From Anaeramoeba flamelloides (taxonomy: Eukaryota > Metamonada > Anaeramoebidae), in the NCBI GenBank assembly GCA_027625915.1, contig JANTQA010000015.1, positions 1,116,001 through 1,180,000 of the forward strand: DNA of 64,000 nt. Reading direction: 5' to 3'. Of the stretch, positions 1 through 9,558 are shown in pieces. A program made the position numbers and the translations under genes. Position 1 is the stretch's first letter, and every line of letters starts with the position of its first letter. The notes beneath the pieces were generated by a model, which was not told where the DNA came from, ran no database searches, and worked only from the letters and a program-made list of their open reading frames with translations.

Positions 1-2435
1 TTGACCAAAATTTAAACCTTTTTGATTAATATTGATCAATATCATAATAGAACAATTTTTTTGTATAATAAACAAATACAAAAATTGAATTATCAAAAGA
101 AAAGAAATCACAAAACTTAAAAGTATTTTTCGATCATTGATTTTAAATTTTTTAAATCTGATTGTTGCAATTTTGGAAATTGAAGATCTACACTCATGAG
201 TATTTTTTTCTGGATCTGTTTGTCAACACTAAAAACCAAAAAATGAGATGAAATAATTTTTTAATTTTTTATCACAAAATTTATGGTTTATGATAAACTT
301 TAAGAACCATTTGACGGTTTTTTGTATAACAGAATAAAATTTCCAAATAGAAAAAAAACAATTTCTATGTATTATAAATTTTCATGGTAGTGTTGAAATG
401 GCTGTATTAATTTTACAAAGCAGATTTATACCCAAAAAATAAAAATCAAAAACAATAAATACAACATTATATTTTTTATGCAACTTATGTAAATCTTTGA
501 AAATCTAACTGGAATATTTTTATAAGCAAGTTTTCCAATACCAATATTATAAAAATTTGAATTTTCCCCAGCCATATTAAAAAAGTGTGACAAAATTTTT
601 TTTTAAAAGTATCCATAAAAGAGATAACAAACTTCAATAATACTTTTAGGGCTTTATTTAAAAAATTTTTTATCAATCTTTTTTATAATAAATGTAAACT
701 CTTTTTCAAATAAAAGGGCAATAAATTTTCAAGAATTATTCATAATTGAATCAAATTGATTGTAGTATCATTCTAAAATTCAAAAAACACTTTAAAACAT
801 AAAAAAACACGCAACTGAAGATTTAAAACTCATTAAAACAAAACAATAAAAATTAAAAATTAAATATTTTAAAAATTGGTGTGCCGTTTTATTTGAAATG
901 AGAAATCTCGTTTTGTAAATTGTAAGGAAAAAAAAAATTATAAAATCAATAACAACCTTGGAATACGTTGAATTGGGGAAAAGTTCTTTACAAGTTATTG
1001 ATAACTCTTTACACATCAAACTTTTATTCTTTAAAGTCTCATTTTAAAGATAAAGCCACAATTCATCTGGTTCTTTTGTCGGACTTGTTTTTTTTCATTA
1101 TTTTCTCTTTTCTTTGTTCCATACATCAATCCAATAATGGTATTTCTTAATTCTTATATGAGGCTCATTTGAAATCAAACTTAAACTGTTTCCATTTTTA
1201 TACTAACATATTATTTCCAAATTGATTTCTTCTTATCTTGTTTTTTCATTTTCCAACTGTTCAATATCTAAAAATAAAAAAATGAAAAATGAAAAAATGA
1301 ATAATTAAAATGAAAATCACCAATAAGTAATTATCTTATAAACAATCAAATTCAATAGTATTGATGATTTGAGAAGTGTACCCTTTTGTTTGAAAAAGAG
1401 TTTAGTATTAAGAAACAAAAAAATTGTCAAATGGAAAAAAATGTGCCAAATCGCTATTTAATTGCAAAACAGTAGTAAAAATTTAAAAATTTTAAGAGAT
1501 TTTTCTACTTTGCTTTTCTTTTATTTAAAAACAAAAAATAAATCTCAAAATTGGATTGGTTTTTAGAATAAAATAAAAATCAAAACATCAAATGAAACAA
1601 AAAATGCAAACATGTTTCAATTTTCGAAATTTAAGATTTTAATTGAACTTTATAAAAATTGAATTTTTTTTTTTTTTGGGTTTTTTTTCATGCTATGAAT
1701 TTTCTGTTCGTGTTGAAATTAGTTTTAAAAGTTCACCAATAGTCGTTTATGTGGGTTTTGCTAATTTCAATTCCAGGTATCCTTATTGAACAGTGAAAAA
1801 TAGAAAGAATAATATTTGTAAAAATTTTACTACTATTTTACAATGAAAAGGGTTTGAAACTTTATATTTTTCCAATAATTTCCAAAATCAAAATAAAAAT
1901 TAACATTAGAGAATTCAAAAAATTTTTATTTCAGTATTTCGATTATTGATTCTAAATTAATGAAAAAAAATAATAAAAGATTTTATAAGTGATAATTTTT
2001 TTTAAAAAAAACAAAAACAAATAATTTCCATTACTCTCCAAAAAGTACTTGTTGAAAGAAGAACTTTTAACAAAATCAATTAATTTCTCACGGGAATGAA
2101 TGTACCATCACCATATATTCCAATAACACTCAAGCATATTTTAATATTTCACCCAAGAAAATAAATGTTGTGATAAAAATTGGTTTCGAAATTCTAAAAA
2201 AAATTAACTAAAAATTTGCCAAAATGATTACCAAAGCTAAATAAAAACAGATAATTACTGTGTAAAAAAATTTAGAAATATTGATTTCTAATGTTGATAA
2301 AACATTATTTAGAAAATTATCAACAATGATAATGAGTAATAAATAAAAAAATTAAAATGAATTATATTTTAAAATTTTTAAACATTTTTTTAAAGATATT
2401 TGAAATTTAAATAACCGTTTTGGAAAAAAAGTTCA
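1..2435. other. Gene-free AT-rich stretch
   Basis: I see no supported gene here. Open frames are short (75 codons or fewer), lack conserved motifs and overlap on both strands, as expected by chance in DNA of this composition. Near 385-410 a short stretch resembles 41187-41215 at the edge of a decayed mobile-element frame (shared word AATGGCTGTATTAA), so part of this stretch may be old repeat. Confidence 0.6.
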
Positions 2436-2438
2436 ACA

Positions 2439-2823
2439 GGAAAAAAAGTGAAACACAGTTTTTAATTGGTAACCTTACTGAAAATGAAAAGTAAAATCAA
2501 TAAAAAGAAGAAACCAATTAACTTCAAATAATAACCCATTATATTATTTTCAATCAAACCAACAAATACAATTTAAATCTACTTGATTTATCGGAATTAT
2601 TGGTGTGGTTTTGGAGATATCAATAATAGTCAATTTTTTGAACAAATTTTTAATAATTGATCAATCAAAGAAAAGCACACACCAAATAATAGTATTAAAA
2701 AAACTGTTATTGTGGTGAATACTTCATTTTGTCTTTATTTATTTATTTATTCTTTTTTTCATTGATCTTACTTTGAATTTTCAGTAAGGTTACCAATTAA
2801 AAACTGTGTTTCACTTTTTTTCC
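2439..2823. mobile_element. MITE with about 60-bp terminal inverted repeats
   Basis: The left end (GGAAAAAAAGTGAAACACAG onward) is matched by its reverse complement at the right end (about 2763-2823), giving near-perfect inverted repeats of about 60 bp around a 385-bp element with no coding capacity. The trinucleotide ACA directly flanks both ends and may be a 3-bp target duplication. Inside the TIR, the phrase ACCTTACTGAAAATG is shared, in inverted form, with the 457-bp TWA-flanked elements at 15798 and 23654, so the families appear related. Such elements are moved in trans by a transposase that is not present here. Confidence 0.8.
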
Positions 2824-3393
2824 ACAATGGTAAACTCTATTTCAAGAATTGTAACTCACCTTAGATAATAAATTGAAAAAAAAAAATTAGATTCTTTAGT
2901 ATTCAAGAAAAACTAATTATTAAATCTTATTAAGAATTCTTTTTATTTATTATAAAACAAATAAAAACCTGATATTTTTAAATACCAAATAAAATCAAAA
3001 ATTAAAAAAAAGTGAATCACTGTTTTTGAAATGAGCATTACGGATTTTTTATTACTAAACTTTTCCTGAAAATGGTACTCAACTTTCGATAATTTTTTAA
3101 TTTTTTAATTCCTAACGAGTCAATTAAGTTACTTTGGCGTCTTACTGATTTTAAATTAGTAATACAAAGTGTATTCAAAATCAATAAACTTTGAAATTAT
3201 TGTCAACTAGAACATTTCAGGTTTGAAAATTAAATTAATTTTTCATCAAGTAAGAGTTTTAATGATGAGAAATATCTCCTTTTCATACTTCATAAAATAC
3301 ATTTTTTAGCAAAAAATACTTGTTTATTGTTCAAGGATTGATCGTTAAATTATTTGAATTTATTCTATGAAATAGTTCAATATATACATACAG

Positions 3394-3394
<1 letters not shown>

Positions 3395-3476
<82 letters not shown>
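3395..3476. repeat. (CA)n-(TA)n microsatellite
   Basis: An uninterrupted CA run (3395-3462, about 34 units) passes directly into a TA run that touches the left end of the TIR element at 3477. The preceding 90 bases (about 3305-3392) are repeated before a second TA-rich microsatellite at about 7495-7610, so the microsatellite seed was probably copied with its flank. Confidence 0.95.
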
Positions 3477-4014
3477 AACTATTTTCCAGTCAAAGGGGCC
3501 CAGTTGTTGTGAGTGAATTACATGTGTTTAAAGGGTTTGAATGGATATTAGAAGAAAAAATTTTATTTTGGAAATTCTTCAAAATTGAAATCACTTTTTC
3601 ACATTTTTTTTTTCGATTGTTTTTTTTACAACTAATTCATTTTTAAATTTTTTTTTATTGCAAGATCGATAGTTACTTGAGTAAAAACGTGTTATTCTAA
3701 GGTTATTGATAAAGTAAAAATGATTATAAAGAAATCATTTTGATTTCTATATCAATTTTATTTTGATCTTGAATTGGAGATCAAAAGGAACCTTGTGGTT
3801 TTTTTTCTCAAAATGACCTACGAATTTTAAGTTTTTCAATTTCTAAGAAAATATTTTATATTTATTAGTTTTATTTAAGGTAGGTATCAACTATTCTTTG
3901 GTGCTTATTATTCTACTTATTTCTTATTAAATCTTCAAAGGTCATTTATAAAAAATATTTGATATTTGAATAAAAATGTTTTTTTTGAGACTCCCCTTTG
4001 ACTGAAACAAAGTT
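3477..4014. mobile_element. Family-1 TIR element (TA-flanked), copy 1
   Basis: A 538-bp non-coding element. It begins AACTATTTTCCAGTCAAAGG and ends with the near-complement (CCCCTTTGACTG, then AAACAAAGTT), with TA on both sides. Internal sequence matches the element at about 39053-39575 along its length (shared phrases such as AATTGGAGATCAAAA and TATCAACTATTCTTT) and, by its ends and size, groups with copies at 14391, 24624 and 57954. TA target sites and CAGT-containing ends fit a non-autonomous Tc1/mariner-type element; this placement is inference. Confidence 0.7.
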
Positions 4015-4129
4015 TATTTTCAAAGACATTGAAAAAAAAGAATACAAATAGTTTAAAAATTAATCCTTAAATAAAAACAAAATTGGTGTATTTTTTTATA
4101 TTTTTTTATTAATCAAGAAATGTGATTCA

Positions 4130-4700
4130 ACACAATTTCCTGCTATTTGCAGTTAGGTTTTCCAGAATTTAAAAGATTTAAGTAAAATCTCTGATTTTTC
4201 TCTATTCTTTTGAATTAAAAAAAACCTAGGCACTCTACGGTACTTCACGTTAGGTTTTTTTAATTTGAGAAATAAAATGAAAATTTATTCAATTTTCAGT
4301 TTATTTTTCAAATTAAAAAAAAAACGCCGTTAGGTTTTCCTGAGGTTTTCTGTTTTATGTGTAAAATCAATAGATTTTCGTTAGGTTTTTTTGAATTTTC
4401 TATTTATTTGTGAAGTGTTCTAGGTTTTTTTTACTTTTTGAAATAAACAGAAAATTTTAATAAATTTTTGGTTTATTTCAAAAAGTCAAAAAAACCTAAC
4501 GAAAATCAATAGATTTTCCAAATAAAATAGAAAACCTCAAGAAAAGCTAGGCACTCGACGTCACTCTACAGACACTTTCGTTAGGTTTTCCAGAATTTAA
4601 AAGAATTGAGTTAAATCTTTGATTTTACTATATTCTTTTGGAGGCACTCTACGTAACTTGAAGGCACTTAACGTTAGGTGACGGCACTTCATGAAACCCT
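4130..4700. repeat. GTTAGGTTTT / GGCACTCTAC foldback array
   Basis: A dense mixture of three words: GTTAGGTTTT (both strands), GGCACTCTACG-like modules (about 4230, 4548, 4645), and an inverted pair, TTTTACTTTTTGAAATAAAC near 4428 against its reverse complement near 4470, which would fold as a hairpin around AAAATTTTAATAAATTTTTGG. The same words recur at 10390-10585, 46200-46870, 50560-50700 and 57060-57190. No reading frame is present. It behaves like an interspersed foldback repeat. Confidence 0.75.
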
Positions 4701-4737
4701 AAATTTTATTTAAAGTTTCTTATCATATCTATAATTT

Positions 4738-5185
4738 AGGCAAGATTATAACTCATCGGGTTACTTTTCTTAAAAAATGAAAATAAAAAATGTTATTTTA
4801 TGAAATCAAAGACAAGAAAAAGACAAAATCAAGAATAATAAAAGAGAGAAAAAAAATAACAAATAAAAAAGTTTTTTTTTGTACCCCGATTGTTGAACGG
4901 GTTGCTTGTTATTTCATTTTTTGTTAAAAATGCCGAAAATTTCTAAATCGTCATAATCGTACCAACTGTTTGGGTTATGCGGTACTTGAAAAAAGTTGAT
5001 CCCACTCCAGTCATTACCACAATCCTCGTCAAAAGTTAATTCCCATACAAGGCAATCAAGATAGAAGGCTAAGATAATTTACCCTCACCATTTCTCTTTT
5101 TAGATAAGTTGACAACAAAATTAGAACCACACCATAGATTCTTTTTCTTCTTCTCTACTTTGTTTAAAAAAAAAAAAAAAAAAAT
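4738..5185. repeat. Diverged direct repeat flanking the Rab exon, left copy
   Basis: The first 140 bases (from CAAGATTATAACTCATCGGG) match 6503-6640 nearly base for base. Similarity then continues more loosely to a poly(A) stretch in both copies (5166-5184 and 6907-6921). On the minus strand this copy contains a gene tail (see 4914-5068). The two copies lie about 1.76 kb apart in the same orientation with the Rab 3' exon between them, so this is either a tandem segmental duplication or two insertions of one repeat. Confidence 0.8.
4914..5068 (-). pseudogene. Decayed gene tail, possibly TLDc-like
   Basis: Read on the minus strand this segment is an open frame of about 50 codons ending in TGA. 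It has strongly protein-like composition, rich in Trp, Asp and Tyr (FYLDCLVWELTFDEDCGNDW near the start, YDYDDLEIFGIF near the end). Just upstream, another minus-strand frame (about 5075-5140) reads WCGSNFVVNL and then KRNGEGKLS before a stop, one base out of phase with the first. The order of a Gly/Asn turn, an F-YLD strand and an acidic-aromatic ending in D-LE-(F/W)-G resembles the C-terminal half of TLDc domains. The match is weak and the family is uncertain. The frame slip and lack of an upstream exon argue for a pseudogene fragment. Confidence 0.4.
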
Positions 5186-5337
5186 TCTAATTTAAAGAGA
5201 AAAAAAAGAAAAACACAAAAAAAGCAAATGAAAAAATAAAAAAAAGAAAAATAAACAAATAATAGTTTTCTTTACTTCTTATTAATATAATATATTTATT
5301 AATCTTATTTTTCACATTAACATTTAACCACTTTTAG

Positions 5338-5701
5338 ACGAGGAACATACAACCAATTAGAAACGTGGCTGAATGATGCAAAAAATTATACTGATCAAAA
5401 TGTGGTAATGTTTTTAATTGGAAACAAAACAGATATTTCTGATCGACAAGTTTCTTATGAAGAGGGGCAAGATTTTGCAAAAGAAAACAATTTAGAGTAT
5501 ATTGAAACCAGCGCAAAAACTGGTGATAATGTTGAAGATGCCTTTTTACAAGCTGCTAACCATGTTTACCGATTAGTAAAAGAAGGGAAATTAACAAGAA
5601 ATGTTTCTGTTAATACCAAAAGAATAACAAAAAAAAAAATGAAATCAAATAATAATTATAATGTCGTTAATGAGAACTCAAATAATGGTGGTTGTTGTTA
5701 A
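5338..5701 (+). CDS. Rab-family small GTPase, 3' exon only (Rab2/4/14 type)
   Basis: Rab GTPases recruit effectors to transport vesicles; the prenylated C terminus anchors them to membrane. The exon starts after an acceptor (CATTTAACCACTTTTAG) in codon phase 2 and encodes about 120 residues. These hold the G4 motif GNKTD, the G5 motif ETSAKT, the NVEDAF helix typical of Rab2/4/14, a Lys/Asn-rich hypervariable tail and a C-terminal GGCC double-cysteine prenylation signal before TAA. The N-terminal half (P-loop, switch I, WDTAGQE) is missing: I could not find these motifs in the 5.3 kb upstream on either strand. Either the 5' exons lie beyond an unusually long intron outside the window, or this is a duplicated 3' fragment. 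The frame itself is intact. Confidence 0.85.
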
Positions 5702-6502
5702 ACTAATTTTTATAAATCAAATAGAACAAAAAATGTTTTTTACAACCAAAGTTATTGATTAAATTTCAATACAAAAACAAATCGACACAATGAACAAATG
5801 ATGATTTTTTATTTTATTCTCTTTGATTATTCCCAATAATATTCTTTTGTTCATATTATTTACTAATTATAAACACCATATTCTTTTTATTATTGAATTG
5901 TTTTCTTATAATTAATAATATTATTAAAAAAAAAAAAAAAAAAAAACTAAACAAGTTAAATAATTTGTTGAGTTATTAATTATTTTTTTTTATTAATTTT
6001 TATTTTTATTTTAATATAAAATAAATGAATAATTTTTTTTGATTTTTTCTTTTTTGATTTATACTGTGCCATATTAAAATCCAGTCAATATATAATATCA
6101 TTTTAAAAAATACACAAGAAAACATTTTTTAACAAATCAAACATAAATTAAAAACAAGTACGGAAATAATAAATTTTTAGAATGGTTAACCCAGCCATTT
6201 GAGAACCTATTGACAGAAAATAGAAATATACTTTTGAATATTTATGATTTTTTAAAAATGATTTTCAATTTAGATGAATATTTTTTCAATTCATCCATTA
6301 TTTGTTTGTTATTACAATGAAAATGAATAAGTTCTTTTGGTCATTTTTTTCTTTTTCAAAATAACCAACAAATAATTAAAAAATAAAAAATTGTATTTTT
6401 TTATTTAATTATTATGAATAGAGGCAATTCAACAAAATGCACCCTTCTTTGTGAAAACCGGAATTTGTTTTTTAGAGTTTTTTATCATTGATATAATAGA
6501 AG
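5702..6502. other. Gene-free stretch after the Rab exon
   Basis: Presumed Rab 3' UTR followed by AT-rich DNA with a 20-nt poly(A) run at about 5927-5946. I see no coding or RNA gene. Confidence 0.5.
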
Positions 6503-6925
6503 CAAGATTATAACTCATCGGGTTACTTCTTTAAAAAATGAAAATAAAAAATGTTATTTTATGAAATCAAAGACAGAAAAAAGAGTAACAAAATCAAGAA
6601 TAATAAAGTTAAAAAAAAAAAAAAAAATAGAAAGAAATAACTTATAAAAGTTTTCTTTCGCACCACAAGTTTTGAATGGATTATTGATTATTCCCTTCTT
6701 TGTTAATTATGTCAAAAATTTCTGAAAGACAACCCTGATATGAAAATTGTAAAATTCTGTCTTGCTCGATGTTAACCTGGTCAGAAGGCAATTAGATATA
6801 AGAAGAAGGTAAATTATAACAACTATTTCACTTCTTTTATAATTTGTAGAATAATTTAGAATCCTAATGTTGCCTATTTTTCGACTTCTCAACTAGTTAA
6901 TTACTCAAAAAAAAAAAAAAAATTA
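6503..6925. repeat. Diverged direct repeat, right copy, with decayed gene tail
   Basis: This is the partner of 4738-5185. The minus strand of 6700-6890 aligns with the possible TLDc-like tail in the left copy (shared TCTAATTGCCTTCTGACCAG-like core, and a similar final GAAATTTT...ATTAACAAA), but the middle is shorter and the protein reading is not preserved. It is a more decayed copy of the same segment. Confidence 0.65.
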
Positions 6926-7578
6926 ATAAATTAAATTCTTGTTTCAAATAAAAAAAGGGAAACATTTACTAAAACAATGATAAAAGAATCGAAACATTAA
7001 TTCTTAAGAATGATTGAACCTTTTATTCGAAATTATTGTTCATTTGGAAGGTCTTACCACTAAAAACAATGAATAAACTAAACTAAAAGGTTTTATTTTA
7101 TAAAATATACTTCTTTTTTCATATGTTATAAAAATTATATTACTTTGAAATTTTTTTTTCAATTACTTTGAATTTCAAAAAAAAAAAATACAATTCAAAT
7201 TTATAAAATAGATTTTAATACAATCTAATCTATTTTCCATTTTTTGTTTTATTTTTAAAGGTCAATTTTGAAATTAAATTTTAATGTTTTTCTTAAAATT
7301 AAATACATGTTTTACATTTCAAGAATCGAGTTTTGATACCAATATATTTTATTTTCTCAATAATTATTTATAGCTAATTCATCATAAAAAATACAATTAA
7401 AGATAATTAAGATTATTAAATGTTGGCTGTTTTTTTAAGTTGATTTTTTAATTTTAATCCTTTATACTTTTCTATATTTTACAAAAATAGAAAAATACTT
7501 GTTTTTTGTTCAATAATTTATTTTTAAATTATTTGAATTTATTCTATGAAATAGTTCAATAAAAACACACTCATACAT

Positions 7579-7604
7579 ACATATATATATATATATATAC
7601 ATAT
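7579..7604. repeat. (TA)n microsatellite with duplicated flank
   Basis: A TA run preceded by about 90 bases (from about 7495; phrase TTATTCTATGAAATAGTTCA) that repeats the sequence before the CA/TA microsatellite at 3395. I see no gene nearby. Confidence 0.8.
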
Positions 7605-7961
7605 ATACTATAATGTTTAATTCAAAATTTTAAATTATTTTTTTGTTCGATTTTTATTTAAAGATAAATTGTTTTCATATTTATTCCTTTAAACCAAAGA
7701 TTCTTAATCTTTTCGATCTAAAAATAGTATTAATTTTATAACCATAAAAAAGTTGATTTGTTTAATAAAGATATTTGTTTTTTATTTTAAAGGTTTTTAA
7801 TTAATTACCGTTTACAGAGGTTATATTTGCATGTTTTTCTATTATTAAATATAAAAACCTAGTCACCATTCACTTGCATAAAAACATAAAATTGAAAATT
7901 AAAAGTTAGACAAAAATTACAACTTCAATTATCATTTCATCATTGTTTATCGAGTTTATTC

Positions 7962-8560
7962 ATAATATAACTAACATTTCATAACTTGATAAAACTTGAT
8001 TCTGTTGTATTTATTGTTGTTAGCAGTACTCGTATTTTTAAAAGTCTCTCATCGAGAAAAAACAGTCTATTTTGGTGTAAAAATTTTTAAAAGGATACGG
8101 CAATGAATTACGTTAAATTCAACTTTAGGATATTTTTTAAATAGATAATAACTAATATTTTTCAAAACAATCTACTCATCTAAATAAAAATAACTACTAA
8201 AAAAAAACTGATGATAAATATTACATTTAATCATTTTTCCAGGATTCAAAAAAATTAAAACCATCGAATTTCATCATATTCTCTAAAAATTAGGAAAAAA
8301 TAACGAAAAGTGTCTGTCATGTGCTTATCATTTCCAAAATTTTGAATAATTGAGTAAAATCTATGATTATTACTTCTTTACTACAAATAAAAAAATTTTT
8401 GAAATTTTGTTACTATTAAATTTAAAAAAATTCTTAATAGAAGCCGAAATATTGGATTTTTCAACCTTAAATTGGAAAATATTAATAAAATTAATTTTTG
8501 ATACAAGATCTTTTATTAACCAACAACGTTAATTATAAGTGAAGTAATTAAAAAGAGTAA
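7962..8560. repeat. Interspersed repeat, family 11 (copy A)
   Basis: The part at 8025-8215 matches about 45975-46195 (shared GTAAAAATTTTTAAA followed by GGATA, and AGATAATAACTAATA). The part at 8390-8560 matches about 46990-47150 and, inverted, about 10060-10250 (shared TCTTAATAGAA and GGATTTTTCAACCTTAAATT). In the 46-kb copy the GTTAGGTTTT array sits between the two halves, while here the middle is short. No coding potential was found. Confidence 0.65.
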
Positions 8561-8979
8561 AAATAGTAAATGTTCAATTTTTTTTGAAAAAAATTTTCAT
8601 GATCGTGTAATTAACTTCCCTCATTTCTAAATTTTTGTTCATAAATTATAATAAAGAATTATAATTTTCTTTATCATACACAAAAAAAAAAAAAAAAAAA
8701 TTGATATCTCAAGATATATTTCAACTCTATTAAAATCTTTAAAAGTATAACTGAATCTTTTTTTATTTTGTAGATCTTTCTGTTCATTTTTTCAAAAAAA
8801 AAAAAAAAAACAGAAATAAATTCATTTGGATTCTAAATATTAAAAAGTTAATCAAAACATTGATTTTTGATAATTGTGTTTCCTAATCAATGGAGAAATG
8901 GAATAATTTATATTTTTTAAAATTATTTCTTTTTTGATGACGAAGTACGAGAATAGAATTAATAAAAAGTATTAAAAGC

Positions 8980-9518
8980 TTAATAACGGGCTGTACATAA
9001 ATTGGTACGAAATATTTGAGGGTATAGTGGACATTTTTGAGATAAATGTTTTGAACGTTCCCAAGGTATTGGTGTGTGCCAATTTTCCCCATATATTAAT
9101 TTTAAATATTCCTTTGGCTTTGCGGGGAAATTAAAAGATGTTCCATGGTATTTTATTTGTTGTAAAGGGAAAATTAATTTTGTAGGAACCCAAATATTTT
9201 TATCAATCCTCATCATATGCCCATGTTTAAAATTTCCAATACCCATTTTTTTTGCATTCTTGTCCTGGTGGAGAAAATACCGATATATATCAATGTAATT
9301 TGTATTTACTTCACTCCAAGATACCTTGTCGGGTTTGTTCGAATGATAATAATACCCATGTGCTTCAATTTCTTCGAGGATATTCTTTTTGTGTATTAAC
9401 CATTCTTCCTCTAACACCGAAATGTCCTCATCTAAATCATATGGAATTCTGTGCTTTTCTCGTATCCCCGCTAAGCATGTTCCCCAATCAACAAAATTTG
9501 TTAGATTATATTTGTTGA

Positions 9519-9558
<40 letters not shown>

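Noticed and set aside
485-1150. Several frames of 60-75 codons near the left edge
   Set aside because: Low complexity, no motif, no splice support; expected by chance at this base composition.
3395-3476. CA/TA tract considered as a telomere or centromere signal
   Set aside because: A simple dinucleotide microsatellite with unique flanks; a similar complementary tract occurs at 39593.
4130-4700. GTTAGGTTTT words considered as internal telomere repeats or a CRISPR-like array
   Set aside because: Units occur in both orientations at irregular spacing without unique spacers, and the host is eukaryotic; foldback repeat is the better reading.
4738-5337. Search for the missing Rab P-loop exon in this interval
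   Set aside because: No GxxxxGKS or WDTAGQE coding match on the plus strand; the protein-like frame here is on the opposite strand and unrelated.
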